A DNA stretch of 61,721 nt. Origin: an uncultured Clostridia bacterium. Lineage in GTDB: Bacteria; Bacillota; Clostridia; TANB77; CAG-508. The stretch covers positions 1 to 61,721 of the forward strand of contig CAKPKF010000010.1 in assembly GCA_934167175.1 (NCBI GenBank). The letters are read 5' to 3'. Position numbers and translations under genes: made by a program. The notes beneath the pieces were generated by a model that did no database searches, was not told the origin of the DNA, and was given only the letters and a program-made list of their open reading frames with translations. Shown piece after piece: positions 18,107-27,495 of the stretch. How positions within the stretch are numbered: the first letter of the stretch is position 1; each line of letters opens with the position of its first letter.

Positions 18107-19402
18107 TTATGATAGCAATTTAGTATCCTTTTCTATTTCTTCTTTTTTTATTCCTCCAAGTAATCTACTAAAAAGAGATTTTTTGAAAATATTCATATAT
18201 TTTTTTGCAAGTCTTTGTGATTCACCTAATTGTTTTTTTAATTCATCTACTTCTATTCTCTTTTTCTCCAATTCTAATTTTGCTTGTTTTTGTGTTTTTT
18301 CATTGTTATCTTTTAATTTTGAATTTTCTATTTTCATTTTTTCTATTACTTGTTTGTTTTTTTCAATAATATTCTTTTCTAAAATATCTCTTGCAGTTAG
18401 AAATTCAATTTTATTTTTTTCACCACTATCAGCTAGAGGATTTGGATAAAACATATTTTTCTTTATTACAAATAAATTAATATCTATATCTACAATCTCT
18501 TTAATTAATGGACTACTATTAACCGATATATTATCAGTTTTTACTTCTCTTAAAAAATCAGATGCATTTTGACTGTTGTTTGTAAATATACTACTGCTAT
18601 ATCCCGAAGTATTAAAATTGATTTGCGCTATGGCTTCATCTATATCTTCTACTTCGATATAGTCTTCAAAAGGTATTTCTATCCCACTTTTCACATATAT
18701 ATCTATATTATTGCTTTTTTCTACTATTTTTTCTATAAAATGTAAGTTTTTCAAGTCTTCTATATATATATCAAAATTATTATATCCTTTGCTAATAACT
18801 TCTATTTTAGATATATTTTTTATTTTTTCTTGAAAACTTCTATTTCCAATAACAATAACTTTTTTTATACTCGCATTATTTGAAAGTAGCTCTTCAACTT
18901 GACTTGTATATAATATTTGTACCAAATTTTTATCTATTTTATATGCTTCTAATATTCTTCTGACTAATATTAAAATTAATTCATTTGTTGCTTCCATATA
19001 ATTTGACTCACTCGTTGCAATTATACTGTTATGGGTTAATATAGCTTTCAAGATTAGTTCTAGTAAGCAATATGTGTTACCATCATATACTAAGCATATT
19101 GTTCCTAAATTATCTGTTTGTTTTCCTTCTAAATAATTGTTTTCGTTTTTATTCATATAGACAACTTTTCTATAAATGTCTTCTAAGTTATCTATATTTT
19201 TTTTCATTTTATTAATTATTTCAAAATCTATTTTGAAACCATTTCCATTCGCCACATCTATATTGTTAGCTTTTTCTATATTCTTTCTATTTTCTTCTAA
19301 TAATTCAAATATATTTTGAGTTACTTTTTTCCCATCTATGTTTATATCCATATTTGTATATGCCATTGTTGCATTTCCTAAAATCTTTCTTACTTCATTC
19401 AT
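18107..19402 (-). CDS. Degenerate ProA/aldehyde-dehydrogenase-like protein with coiled-coil tail
   Basis: A 431-aa protein whose layout follows gamma-glutamyl-phosphate reductase: an N-terminal helix (IFELLEENRKNIEKANNID), a Rossmann-like stretch (GTICLVYDG ... LELILKAILTHNSII), a later LVQILYTSQVEELLSNN, then INFNTSGYSSSIFTNN and ASDFLREVKTDNISVNSSP. The last two resemble the ProA stretch from the HINTYGSGHTE block to the LREVDSAAVYVNAS block. I see no catalytic Cys region, so it is probably not an active dehydrogenase. Residues ~345-410 are a Lys/Glu coiled coil. GAGGTGAAAGG lies before the ATG at 19402, one nt past the stop of the upstream 1206-aa gene, so the two are tightly coupled. Assignment to the superfamily is inference from motif order. 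Confidence 0.6.
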   Translation of the reverse strand: MNEVRKILGNATMAYTNMDINIDGKKVTQNIFELLEENRKNIEKANNIDVANGNGFKIDFEIINKMKKNIDNLEDIYRKVVYMNKNENNYLEGKQTDNLGTICLVYDGNTYCLLELILKAILTHNSIIATSESNYMEATNELILILVRRILEAYKIDKNLVQILYTSQVEELLSNNASIKKVIVIGNRSFQEKIKNISKIEVISKGYNNFDIYIEDLKNLHFIEKIVEKSNNIDIYVKSGIEIPFEDYIEVEDIDEAIAQINFNTSGYSSSIFTNNSQNASDFLREVKTDNISVNSSPLIKEIVDIDINLFVIKKNMFYPNPLADSGEKNKIEFLTARDILEKNIIEKNKQVIEKMKIENSKLKDNNEKTQKQAKLELEKKRIEVDELKKQLGESQRLAKKYMNIFKKSLFSRLLGGIKKEEIEKDTKLLS

Positions 19403-19403
19403 T

Positions 19404-22400
19404 TTACCTTTCACCTCTTTCATCATTTTCTATTTCTTGTATAATATTTTCTAGTTTTTGTTTCTGTTCTTTGTTTAGCAACAATAAATTCACTTTTTTA
19501 TTATTTGCTTTCATTTGTTTTAAAGCCTTCTTCAGCTGATACATTATATGATTTTCTGCTTTTTGCTTTTGTTCATTTGTTAAATTTTCTTTTATAGGTG
19601 CAGATAATAATTCGCCTATTTTTATTTCATTTTCATCTTGACTATATACAATAGCCAATTTTGATGTTGCCATTACTTTAGTATTTTCTGGATTTAGCTC
19701 ATATTCTCTTGCTATATCATTAATTATTCTTTGTGATTTTGGAAGATTTATCTCATCATCCCTTTTACTTAGACATGATAAATCATCTTTTCCCACTGCT
19801 TGCTCCATTTTTTTCATTGTTAACAATACTGTGCTGGACATATTATCCCCATCATATACAGGAATGTCATCTTCATGAACATATAAGTTTTCATAATTAG
19901 ATTTTGTAACTTTTTCTCTTTCTAATATTGTATACTGAATATCTGCATCTGTGTATAAAGATGGAAATCTTTCTGTTGATTTTACTTTTACTTGGTCTTT
20001 ATCTTTATATATGTTTTTATCAGATTTTATTGCAATAGCTATATCATTGTACCCTAATCCTATCGTTACTTTTCCCAATAATAACGAATCATATTGTTCT
20101 TGTGTAATTTTGCCATTTTTCAATAATTCTTTATATACCTTTTTATCCTCTTTCATTAAATCTTGTGCCGCTTCTTTATAAACCTCTAGCACTTCTTTTG
20201 CCAGTCCTTTTCTTCTTGTATCTGGATGTTTTTTTTCATATAATTCGAATATTCTATCTGGTATTTCAATATTATCAAAACAACCAGTATATTGATTTCT
20301 CCAAAACCAACTTTGAGCAACTATTCTTCCTTCAGCATCTTTTACACAAAATACTCTTCCATCAGGAGATACTACACTATGTTCCATGCTTGTTTGCCCT
20401 GCGCCATGTATTTCTTGACAACAATTAGTAAGAGTTCCAATAGTCAATGCTAAAGGATCATCACATCTAAGCATTTCATATGTGTAACCGTTAAATTGTC
20501 CTTCTATTCTAGGAATACTTGAAAAATCTCTCATTTCTCCTTCATTATACAATTTTTGAATTTCTTCAAAATCTTTTTGAGAATAACCTACTATTTTGGC
20601 TTGTTCAGCTACTCTCTCATTTCCAATTTCAATATCCGTATATGCTATATTTTTTATATAGTCTTGAGCTATATCTAAAGTTAATTTTCTGCCAGCATTT
20701 GTTCTTACTATTTCACTAAATTGCCTTTGGATTGTTGCAATGTCTTTTGCACATTCTGCATTTGATAATATTTCTTTAGCATTTTCACTAAAAAATTTAA
20801 CAAAGTCCAGATTATATTCCATTGCAAAAGAATCAAATATTTGATGCGCCTTTTGTGGTGTTAGTATTCCTGGCATTTGAACTTTTTCTAGCATTTCTCT
20901 AACAAATTTCACATTTGCTTTATTTTTTTGTTTATCAATATTTAAAACATATTTTCCATCTTCATTTAATCTGTATGTTTCTTCAAATGCATCTCTTTTT
21001 TCATCATTTCCTTTAAAGTTATGCTTTTTTGGTTCTATTGTATATAGTTTATCTTGTAAGCCAAAAATAGTCTTAATAGTAAGATATTCATTTTTAGATA
21101 ACTCTTGAGGTATATCTGTAAATAATTTCATCGTTTTATTAAAACCATCATCACTTCCATGAAATACTCCCATAATATATGCAGCTTTTAATATGGCTGT
21201 TTTACCATCATCATGCATATTATGGTTATCTATCTTCATTAATTGAGACCATCTTTTTCCAGACACAAGGAATTTATCTATTTCATTTTCTGGGAAATTC
21301 AGCATAACAACGTGATGTGGCACAAATTTTCCACCCGTAGCTTTATACCAATTTTCTAATACATCTTCTTTATGATTTTCCACCATTTTTTCAATAGTTT
21401 CTGGATTTCGCATTCCAATTTTTATTAATGTATCATTATCAAATCTTTTAAACAATTCATTATACTCATTTGGAAATGCCCTACTCAACTCTTTATCCTT
21501 TAAAAATTTTTTCCACTCTGGATGCTCTTTTATTAATTTAAAATTAATATCAATGTTGTCTCTATTTAGAAAATTTCCTCTTACAGTTGGTATTCTATCA
21601 TAAAATACTTTTTTTAGCTCTTCTGGAGCATTTTCATCTAAAAACATTTTTGGGTATTTTTTTCTAAAGAAATCAGGTACATTTTCATCATATACTGATA
21701 TTCTCTTTATAATGTTTTCTTCTATGTTTTTATGTATTAATTGCTTTCTTTTTTCATTATTTGTTTCTTTCTTAAAAATATCTGTATTAATATTATCCAA
21801 ATATTTTCCATATTCTTTTGCTAAATTCATTATTTCTTGGTCAGATAAAACTTCCCACATTGGATTCGCACATTTTTTTCCTATTCTTCCAATTGTTTTT
21901 TGGTCATATTTTATTTTTTCAAATCCCACACTAATATCTTTAGTAAGCAATATGTCTTTTATTTGTGGATTTTTTCTAATATCCTCAAAATTCAAATTTC
22001 CCTCATAAAATTTTTTTCTAATTTTCTCACTAATATTACTAGGTAAAAATAAGTCAGGATGCTTTTCTTTAAAATTTAACGGTAACTCTTCTGAATACTC
22101 TAATCCCCTTTTTTTTATGTCTTCATATATATTTTCTTCTATTTTTTCTCTAAGGCTTTTTGTAGTTATATCATTTTCTAAATATAAATCTATTTTATCT
22201 AAACATTTTCCATAATCAGCACAAATCTTCAAAAAATCCTTTTTGTTGATATGTGCTAAAAGGTATTGAGCCATATTTATAATTGCACCCATTCCAATAG
22301 CTATTTTTTTAGCAAATACTTTACTCAAATCCTTTTCTTTTAATATTTCTATTAATTCTGGATTTTCCTTAATATCTTCCGCTAACATATGGGATGTATA

Positions 22401-23024
22401 AAATTTTTCTTTTAGTTTTAAATTAATCTCCTCGTCTATAAATATTTCTGGATGTTTTTCTCGAAATTCACCTTGTATAAAGTCATAATCTGGATACTCT
22501 CTATTATATAGCATTCCACCTTTTTCCTTTGCATTAAGCAGTATTTCGTACATTTTATCTTCAAATTCTTCATTTGTTAATTTTTCTAATCCAATATCCA
22601 AATTTTTCTTATCAGTGCATGCAAACAAACTAAGATATATGTCACTTCCCCATACTTTATGAGAAAACATTCCATTAGTTTTTTCATCTAAAGCAATTAT
22701 ATTGTCAATGCCATATTTTTTTATAAAATTTATTTTCTCATTTGAGTGTGCCCCCATATAAACTTTTTCTATAGGTACAAAATCTATTATTAATTTTAGT
22801 ATTTTTAAATCATTTATTACCCTCTTTCTCTCTGAATTTAAAAGTGGGCTTAATTCTTTATTTAAATATGCTGATATAATATCTGTCATTACTTTTCTTT
22901 TTTTTTCTTCCGATATTGGGTCATCCGATATTTCAACTTCTTTCATTATATCCAGATTACTTTTTAGTATATCATTTATTAATGGCTTATACTCTGAAAA
23001 AGTTTGTAAATCCATTTTTTTCAT
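19404..23024 (-). CDS. Giant uncharacterised repeat protein with a GNAT-like C-terminal module (1206 aa)
   Basis: I do not recognise a named family. It has no signal peptide or membrane helix, so it is probably cytoplasmic. At least three degenerate repeats begin at ~residues 187, 318 and 453: (R/K)xK(H/Y)PxxF, then K(E/K)xFY, then xxNP/HPExxxxLKDKxLS. Each is followed by an xxYGKxLDxI-type helix. Residues ~850-960 carry a striking conserved-looking block: LTIGTLTNCCQEIHGAGQTS, then VVSPDGRVFCVKD, RIVAQSWFWRN, CFDNIEI and RRKGLAKEVLEVYKEA. The last segments have the order of beta4, beta5 and the acetyl-CoA-binding helix of GNAT acetyltransferases. It is followed within 1 nt by the ProA-like gene. 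The pair is bounded by a terminator at 18.06 kb and a 174-nt gap upstream. Confidence 0.6.
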   Translation of the reverse strand: MKKMDLQTFSEYKPLINDILKSNLDIMKEVEISDDPISEEKKRKVMTDIISAYLNKELSPLLNSERKRVINDLKILKLIIDFVPIEKVYMGAHSNEKINFIKKYGIDNIIALDEKTNGMFSHKVWGSDIYLSLFACTDKKNLDIGLEKLTNEEFEDKMYEILLNAKEKGGMLYNREYPDYDFIQGEFREKHPEIFIDEEINLKLKEKFYTSHMLAEDIKENPELIEILKEKDLSKVFAKKIAIGMGAIINMAQYLLAHINKKDFLKICADYGKCLDKIDLYLENDITTKSLREKIEENIYEDIKKRGLEYSEELPLNFKEKHPDLFLPSNISEKIRKKFYEGNLNFEDIRKNPQIKDILLTKDISVGFEKIKYDQKTIGRIGKKCANPMWEVLSDQEIMNLAKEYGKYLDNINTDIFKKETNNEKRKQLIHKNIEENIIKRISVYDENVPDFFRKKYPKMFLDENAPEELKKVFYDRIPTVRGNFLNRDNIDINFKLIKEHPEWKKFLKDKELSRAFPNEYNELFKRFDNDTLIKIGMRNPETIEKMVENHKEDVLENWYKATGGKFVPHHVVMLNFPENEIDKFLVSGKRWSQLMKIDNHNMHDDGKTAILKAAYIMGVFHGSDDGFNKTMKLFTDIPQELSKNEYLTIKTIFGLQDKLYTIEPKKHNFKGNDEKRDAFEETYRLNEDGKYVLNIDKQKNKANVKFVREMLEKVQMPGILTPQKAHQIFDSFAMEYNLDFVKFFSENAKEILSNAECAKDIATIQRQFSEIVRTNAGRKLTLDIAQDYIKNIAYTDIEIGNERVAEQAKIVGYSQKDFEEIQKLYNEGEMRDFSSIPRIEGQFNGYTYEMLRCDDPLALTIGTLTNCCQEIHGAGQTSMEHSVVSPDGRVFCVKDAEGRIVAQSWFWRNQYTGCFDNIEIPDRIFELYEKKHPDTRRKGLAKEVLEVYKEAAQDLMKEDKKVYKELLKNGKITQEQYDSLLLGKVTIGLGYNDIAIAIKSDKNIYKDKDQVKVKSTERFPSLYTDADIQYTILEREKVTKSNYENLYVHEDDIPVYDGDNMSSTVLLTMKKMEQAVGKDDLSCLSKRDDEINLPKSQRIINDIAREYELNPENTKVMATSKLAIVYSQDENEIKIGELLSAPIKENLTNEQKQKAENHIMYQLKKALKQMKANNKKVNLLLLNKEQKQKLENIIQEIENDERGER

Positions 23025-23198
23025 AAAATACTTCCTTCTTATATAGTTTCCATTACTAAAAACATATCATAAAAATATGCACAACACAATAATATAAATC
23101 ACTTATTTATGTTACAAATTCATTACAAACTATTTTCAACTTTATTTCTATTCACTAAAAAATATGAATCAATATAAAATATCAATTCCTACTTTTTA

Positions 23199-23855
23199 TT
23201 AGATTTCTTCTGGATATGTCATATATTCATATCCGGTATTTCTTGTATTATCAGCAAATTCTTTTTTTCCTAAATCTGCTCTTTTTATAGGTTGTTTATA
23301 ATATGATAAATATGTAACTAATCTATATAACCTAGTATTTTCTTGAAAACTAAAAATAATGTCTTTATCATAACCCGTTTTAGACTCTGATGAGTTTTCG
23401 TTATCATAATCTAAAATAATATAATTTTTATTCGATGTCATCATGTTATCTATTGAAACAGGAGTAAAACAATTCAAGTTATAATCATCTATTACTGAAT
23501 AGTGCATTCTATCTTCTACAACTTCTAATAGATGTTTATAATTTTCATCACTTTTTTCAAACATATAAAAAGCACCTATTTTTGAAGATTTAAAATAAAT
23601 TTTATCTGGGTCTCTTTTATATACATATGGATTATATGTTTTAAATTCTTTATAATCATCTCCATAATCTGCCTCATCTTTTGTAATTTTATCTTTTAAC
23701 TGATTTATCTCTTTTTCAGTCATAAGTTTAGATAAACTAGTTTGTTTTTCCTTTTCTTTTATTAATTGTATTTTATCAATATAAGTTTTAGTAAAAAATC
23801 CACTTGTAAATCCTATTATTATTAAAACTACACTTATTATTACTCTTTTTTTCAT
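23199..23855 (-). CDS. Membrane-anchored hypothetical protein (218 aa)
   Basis: An N-terminal membrane anchor (VIISVVLIIIGFTSGFF, ~residues 5-21) is followed by a charged linker and an extracellular domain rich in Tyr and Asp. I do not recognise the family. AAAGGGGATATATAT precedes the ATG at 23855. It lies 50 nt downstream of the Ig-like gene, so the two may form an operon. Confidence 0.65.
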   Translation of the reverse strand: MKKRVIISVVLIIIGFTSGFFTKTYIDKIQLIKEKEKQTSLSKLMTEKEINQLKDKITKDEADYGDDYKEFKTYNPYVYKRDPDKIYFKSSKIGAFYMFEKSDENYKHLLEVVEDRMHYSVIDDYNLNCFTPVSIDNMMTSNKNYIILDYDNENSSESKTGYDKDIIFSFQENTRLYRLVTYLSYYKQPIKRADLGKKEFADNTRNTGYEYMTYPEEI

Positions 23856-23905
23856 ATATATCCCCTTTCAAGATACTATTTTTTGTTACTATTTATTCTT
23901 TTCTC

Positions 23906-24429
23906 CTATCTTATTTCAAATTCATTTGAGTATATGTAAATATATCCATTATCATAAACTGGTTTTACTATTCTATATATTCCTTTGTCTAATTTTCCAT
24001 AATATTTTTCTATATTGAGTTTTTGATTTAGTTTGCCATCTGTAGACAATTCATAAGCTATATCAATCCAAGCTATATCATCAGATATATATTCTAGTTC
24101 TTTCCATTCTCCATTAATTTTTTCTTGCACTCTAAACTCTACTCCCCATCCATAATGATTTTCATTTGTATCTGTGATCATTATGGAAATGCTTTCAGGA
24201 CTTATAGAACTTTCATCAATCTTTATATTTACATTTTCTGGGCTTCGCTCTATATTTTCTGGATTTGTTATTTTCTCATTTGTTTTAAAAGTGCTTATAC
24301 CATTTGGAGTATACGAATTTGTTTTATTATCTGCATTATTTTTTGTTTTTTTATTTGTACATAAAATTCCTATTATTCCTATAAAAAAACGACTGCTAAA
24401 ATAGATGTTAAAAAAACTTTTTTCTTCAT
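23906..24429 (-). CDS. Exported protein with a bacterial Ig-like domain (frameshift in a T-run)
   Basis: The uninterrupted ORF begins only at 24181, but the true start appears to be the ATG at 24429 (AAGGAGATAAATTTT upstream), giving MKKKVFLTSILAVVF and then a stop. One extra T in the seven-T run near 24395 restores FIGIIGILCTNKKTKNN, a hydrophobic export signal with a possible but non-canonical lipobox Cys, and continues open to 23906. The restored protein is about 174 aa. Residues ~95-174 (YGWGVEFRVQEKINGEWKEL, later YGKLDKGIYRIVK) look like the small Ig-like domain called Big_14. The function is unknown. Confidence 0.55.
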
Positions 24430-24476
24430 AAAATTTATCTCCTTAAACTTTACCTTAATTGCCCTAAGTATATAAT

Positions 24477-24512
24477 AAAAGACAGATAATTTCAATTAAT
24501 TATCTGTCTTTT
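24477..24512 (-). terminator. Terminator downstream of the GyrI-like remnant
   Basis: AAAAGACAGATAATT and AATTATCTGTCTTTT form a perfect stem with a 4-6 nt loop, followed by TTTTATTAT on the minus strand. Confidence 0.75.
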
Positions 24513-24614
24513 ATTATTAATGACCCCTCAAATTAAATTAAATAAAGAAAATCATTTTTTGTTTTCTAAGAAAAAATAAATTCCAATTGGTATACCAACT
24601 ATTAAACATTTCAA

Positions 24615-25049
24615 CTATTTTATTGGAACTTGTATTTCTGTTAACCATTCTTCAACGTTTTTTTTATTCCAAATCCCATCAATGTAACACTCTCTTGGAT
24701 AGTCTAATATTTCTAATTTATTATCTTCAATATATTTCATAATTTTACCATAAGAAGTACCTAATTCATTATATGCTCCTTTATGGTAAATACATATACA
24801 TTTAGTTTCAGGTATGTTCATAAATCTTATATTATTACTTTCTTTAAATGGTTTATTACTTTTTATTACCGCTTGAGAATATCTGACTTTAATATTTTTT
24901 TCTTTATATTCACCATCTAAATAATTTACAAAACAGTAATCTGGTTCTACACACTTAATTTCAGGATTTAATTCTAAACATTCTACTCCTGATTTTTGTA
25001 TAAACTCAGCTACTTTACTATAGTCTTTTAGTAACCCCTTAGAGGAGAA
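24615..25049 (-). pseudogene. Remnant of a regulator: GyrI-like effector-binding domain lacking its N-terminus
   Basis: The open frame runs 24615-25049 (~145 codons) but contains no start codon until a Met at 24821, inside the domain. The translation (GLLKDYSKVAEFIQKSGVEC, later CVEPDYCFVNYLDGEYKEKN, VRYSQAVIKSNKPFK, CICIYHKGAYNELGTSYGKI) is typical of the GyrI-like/BmrR-type ligand-binding domain. In multidrug-responsive MerR or AraC regulators this domain follows a DNA-binding domain, which is missing here. I see no DNA-binding sequence in 25050-25236. Either a deletion removed it or translation uses an unusual start. Confidence 0.6.
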
Positions 25050-25141
25050 TCAATATTTATTTTTCTATTTTTTATTATTGTAAATTTAAAAATTCATTCT
25101 CTGATTTTGTAATAATATTAACATATTTTTTTCTAACCAAT

Positions 25142-25173
25142 GAAGGAGTATGTATATACTCCTTCTTTTTTTT
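25142..25173 (+). terminator. Plus-strand hairpin with T-run, no obvious gene
   Basis: GAAGGAGTAT and ATACTCCTTC flank a 4-nt loop, followed by eight T on the plus strand. No plus-strand gene lies upstream, so it may be a leftover of a lost gene or part of a small RNA. Confidence 0.45.
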
Positions 25174-25236
25174 AATTATTGTGTCTTATAAAGTATTATT
25201 TCATCATCTTCTTGTGTTTCAAATTTTATCTAGCAA

Positions 25237-25887
25237 TTATTCTTTTAATGTATATTGACCTATGTCTGGTTCTACAAATATAGAGTCTTCTACATTATCA
25301 AATTCATATTCTCTTTCATTAACTGTTTCATGTTCTACTGTTTTCACAAACAAGCCTGTTTCTTCATCTATATATGTTTCTGCTCCATCAGATGTTAAAG
25401 ATGTTGATGACATAAATCCTTTTATAGCATAACATTTTTTCCCGTTATACTTAATAGATTTTATTTTTGAATTTATACTACTCAAAAATGTTTGCCAATT
25501 ATTATCAGTTTCCAAATGATTATAAATATTTATAGCTATTGTTGTTCCACTATTTAATTTTGCAATTTTTGAATCTTTTGTTACAGTAAATGTATCTGTT
25601 CTTTCTCCATTATTGTACATAGTTATTTTGTTTGATTCTCCATTTAAAATTCTTTCTAAAAATACAACTTGTCTGTTGCCTTTTTTATAATAATCCATTT
25701 TAACAATAGTTCCATTATTTTCATTAGCAACTGATCTTATATGATAATTTGAACTATTTTTATATTGTGAAATTTTGTTTTGCAAATCTGTAATAATTAT
25801 ATAATTTCTAATTGTATGAATGCCCACAATTACAACCAGTACAGCAATAAGTATTAAAACCATTTTTAATATTTTTTTCTTTTTCAT
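25237..25887 (-). CDS. Membrane-anchored hypothetical protein (216 aa), possibly LolA-like fold
   Basis: One N-terminal membrane helix (ILKMVLILIAVLVVIVGI) is followed by an external beta-rich domain (YYKKGNRQVVFLER, AETYIDEETGLFVKTVE, YEFDNVEDSIF). The pattern of short strands and the YIDEETG turn recall LolA/LppX-like lipid-binding folds, but this is only a resemblance. The ATG at 25887 has AAGAGGAT 6 nt upstream and is preferred over the start 24 nt earlier. It follows the DUF898 gene by 27 nt and probably shares its operon. Confidence 0.65.
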   Translation of the reverse strand: MKKKKILKMVLILIAVLVVIVGIHTIRNYIIITDLQNKISQYKNSSNYHIRSVANENNGTIVKMDYYKKGNRQVVFLERILNGESNKITMYNNGERTDTFTVTKDSKIAKLNSGTTIAINIYNHLETDNNWQTFLSSINSKIKSIKYNGKKCYAIKGFMSSTSLTSDGAETYIDEETGLFVKTVEHETVNEREYEFDNVEDSIFVEPDIGQYTLKE

Positions 25888-25914
25888 ATATATATATCCT
25901 CTTTTGTTCATTTT

Positions 25915-27237
25915 TTATTTTTCTTGGAAAGCAAGAGCTCCTCCAGCTTCTTCAACTTCAACTCTAACTTTACTATTATCACCTTGTGGACTTGCTATTC
26001 CTACTGGATATATTGTAATAGTTCCACCTGAAATAGAAGATTTGTAAGAACCATCACTTTGTTTTTTTAAATTTGATAAATTACTTGCAATTACTCTTCT
26101 TGAAATAGTAACTTTTCCATTTTTATTAATAATTAGTGTGCTTGGGCTTTCAAATACATCTATATATGTTCCTACAAATTTCAAATATTCTTCATTTGAA
26201 ATTTTATCATTTGGTTTATTAGTTAAATTTTCTTCCTGTATATTTTCATTACCTTCTTCTGTAATAGTGGGATTATTTTCTTCACTACCTATATTGGCTT
26301 GATTTTCATTGATTAACCTTACAGATTTATCATTCGTTTTTTTGTCTTCAATTGATCTTCCATTAATACAATCTTCAAAATTCTCAAAAATTTCCTCTAT
26401 ATTAAATTCTTCAAATTTATTACTGTTTTTTATCGTTGGAATTGCACTTCCTATAATTGAAACAAATAAAATTATTCCTATAATTAATATTGGTATTGCA
26501 ATATATAAAGATTTATCTTTAGGTTCTTCTTCTCCTAGAAGTTTAATATGTATATTTTTATTCTGCCATTTAAGCATTTTTATTGGTACCCACAATCCAA
26601 ATATTCCAAAAGTTATGACTGTCAAAAATCCCCAAAGCATACAATGTCCAAATAATGAAATTGCTCTACCTGTGAATGCTAGTTTTTTTCTATTTATTAC
26701 TGTATGCTTAATTATCCAATTTGTTTTATAACAGAATGTAAATGCACTTAGTAGCCCCAAACTAATAAAGTTAAGTATTTTGCATATTATATTTACGCAT
26801 ATCAATTGTATTGTTTTTCCATCAAAAAAACTTTCATCATTTGTAAATTGCTCTGTTTCAAAATGTATTTTAGATATTACCCACTTTGTTTTTCTTACAG
26901 GAATGAAAAAAGTATATATTCCTAATGTTATAATTGAAAATAAAATCCATTTAAAAATATTAACAAATAATTCTCCTCCTGTTCCTTCAAATTTTAATCT
27001 TTTTCCATTATATACTGTATGATTTATTTGATATGCATAAATCATGCAAGCTCCCCAAGGTGCTCCTATTCCAAAAGTTACTATAGTAATTAAGAAAGCT
27101 AACAACTTCCATCCTATTAATTCAATTAAAGTTCCATCAAAATAAGAATCTGTTCTTACTTCCTTTTTTTGTGGTTTTATTTCTTCAAATTTATTTTTGT
27201 CATTATTCTCACTTATTGCTTCTTTATTATTTTCCAT
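25915..27237 (-). CDS. DUF898 (YjgN-like) membrane protein with an extra external domain
   Basis: A 440-aa protein. Residues ~30-130 and ~140-235 are two copies of the DUF898-type unit: SYFDGTLIELIGWKLLAFLI...FGIGAPWG and SFFDGKTIQLICVNIICKIL...LSAFTFCY, each with paired helices and a gating-like (T/S)LGIY or TFGIFG motif. A further helix at ~255-275 leads to a low-complexity Asn/Glu linker and a C-terminal external domain (residues ~345-440). YjgN-type proteins have no established function. It is first of a two-gene operon with the gene at 25237. Confidence 0.75.
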   Translation of the reverse strand: MENNKEAISENNDKNKFEEIKPQKKEVRTDSYFDGTLIELIGWKLLAFLITIVTFGIGAPWGACMIYAYQINHTVYNGKRLKFEGTGGELFVNIFKWILFSIITLGIYTFFIPVRKTKWVISKIHFETEQFTNDESFFDGKTIQLICVNIICKILNFISLGLLSAFTFCYKTNWIIKHTVINRKKLAFTGRAISLFGHCMLWGFLTVITFGIFGLWVPIKMLKWQNKNIHIKLLGEEEPKDKSLYIAIPILIIGIILFVSIIGSAIPTIKNSNKFEEFNIEEIFENFEDCINGRSIEDKKTNDKSVRLINENQANIGSEENNPTITEEGNENIQEENLTNKPNDKISNEEYLKFVGTYIDVFESPSTLIINKNGKVTISRRVIASNLSNLKKQSDGSYKSSISGGTITIYPVGIASPQGDNSKVRVEVEEAGGALAFQEK

Positions 27238-27285
27238 ATTTTTTCATCCTCTCTATTTTCTTTTTTCTTATGAATATTTGATTTT

Positions 27286-27495
27286 TTAAACATCCTTTTT
27301 TATTGAAGTAGATATTACCTTATTGTTTTCATCTAAAACTATTATAAGTTCATAAAAATTTCTTTCTCCTAAAAAGAAGTAATTAGTTATTTTTCCAGCA
27401 TCATATATATATATAATTCTGTTTTCACTGTTTCTTTCATATTTTTCCTCTTCTAATATATTTTTATTATAACTTGTGCTTTCTAAAAATTCATT
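27286..27495 (-). pseudogene. Possible gene fragment between the ASCH-HIT and DUF898 genes
   Basis: A 70-codon open frame without any start codon, translating to sequence with coding character (YERNSENRIIYIYDAG, then YFFLGERNFYELIIVLDENN) and ending ...KKDV. It overlaps the last codons of the ASCH-HIT gene in another frame. It could be the C-terminus of a decayed membrane or secreted protein, or a frameshifted small gene. I cannot assign a family. Confidence 0.35.
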
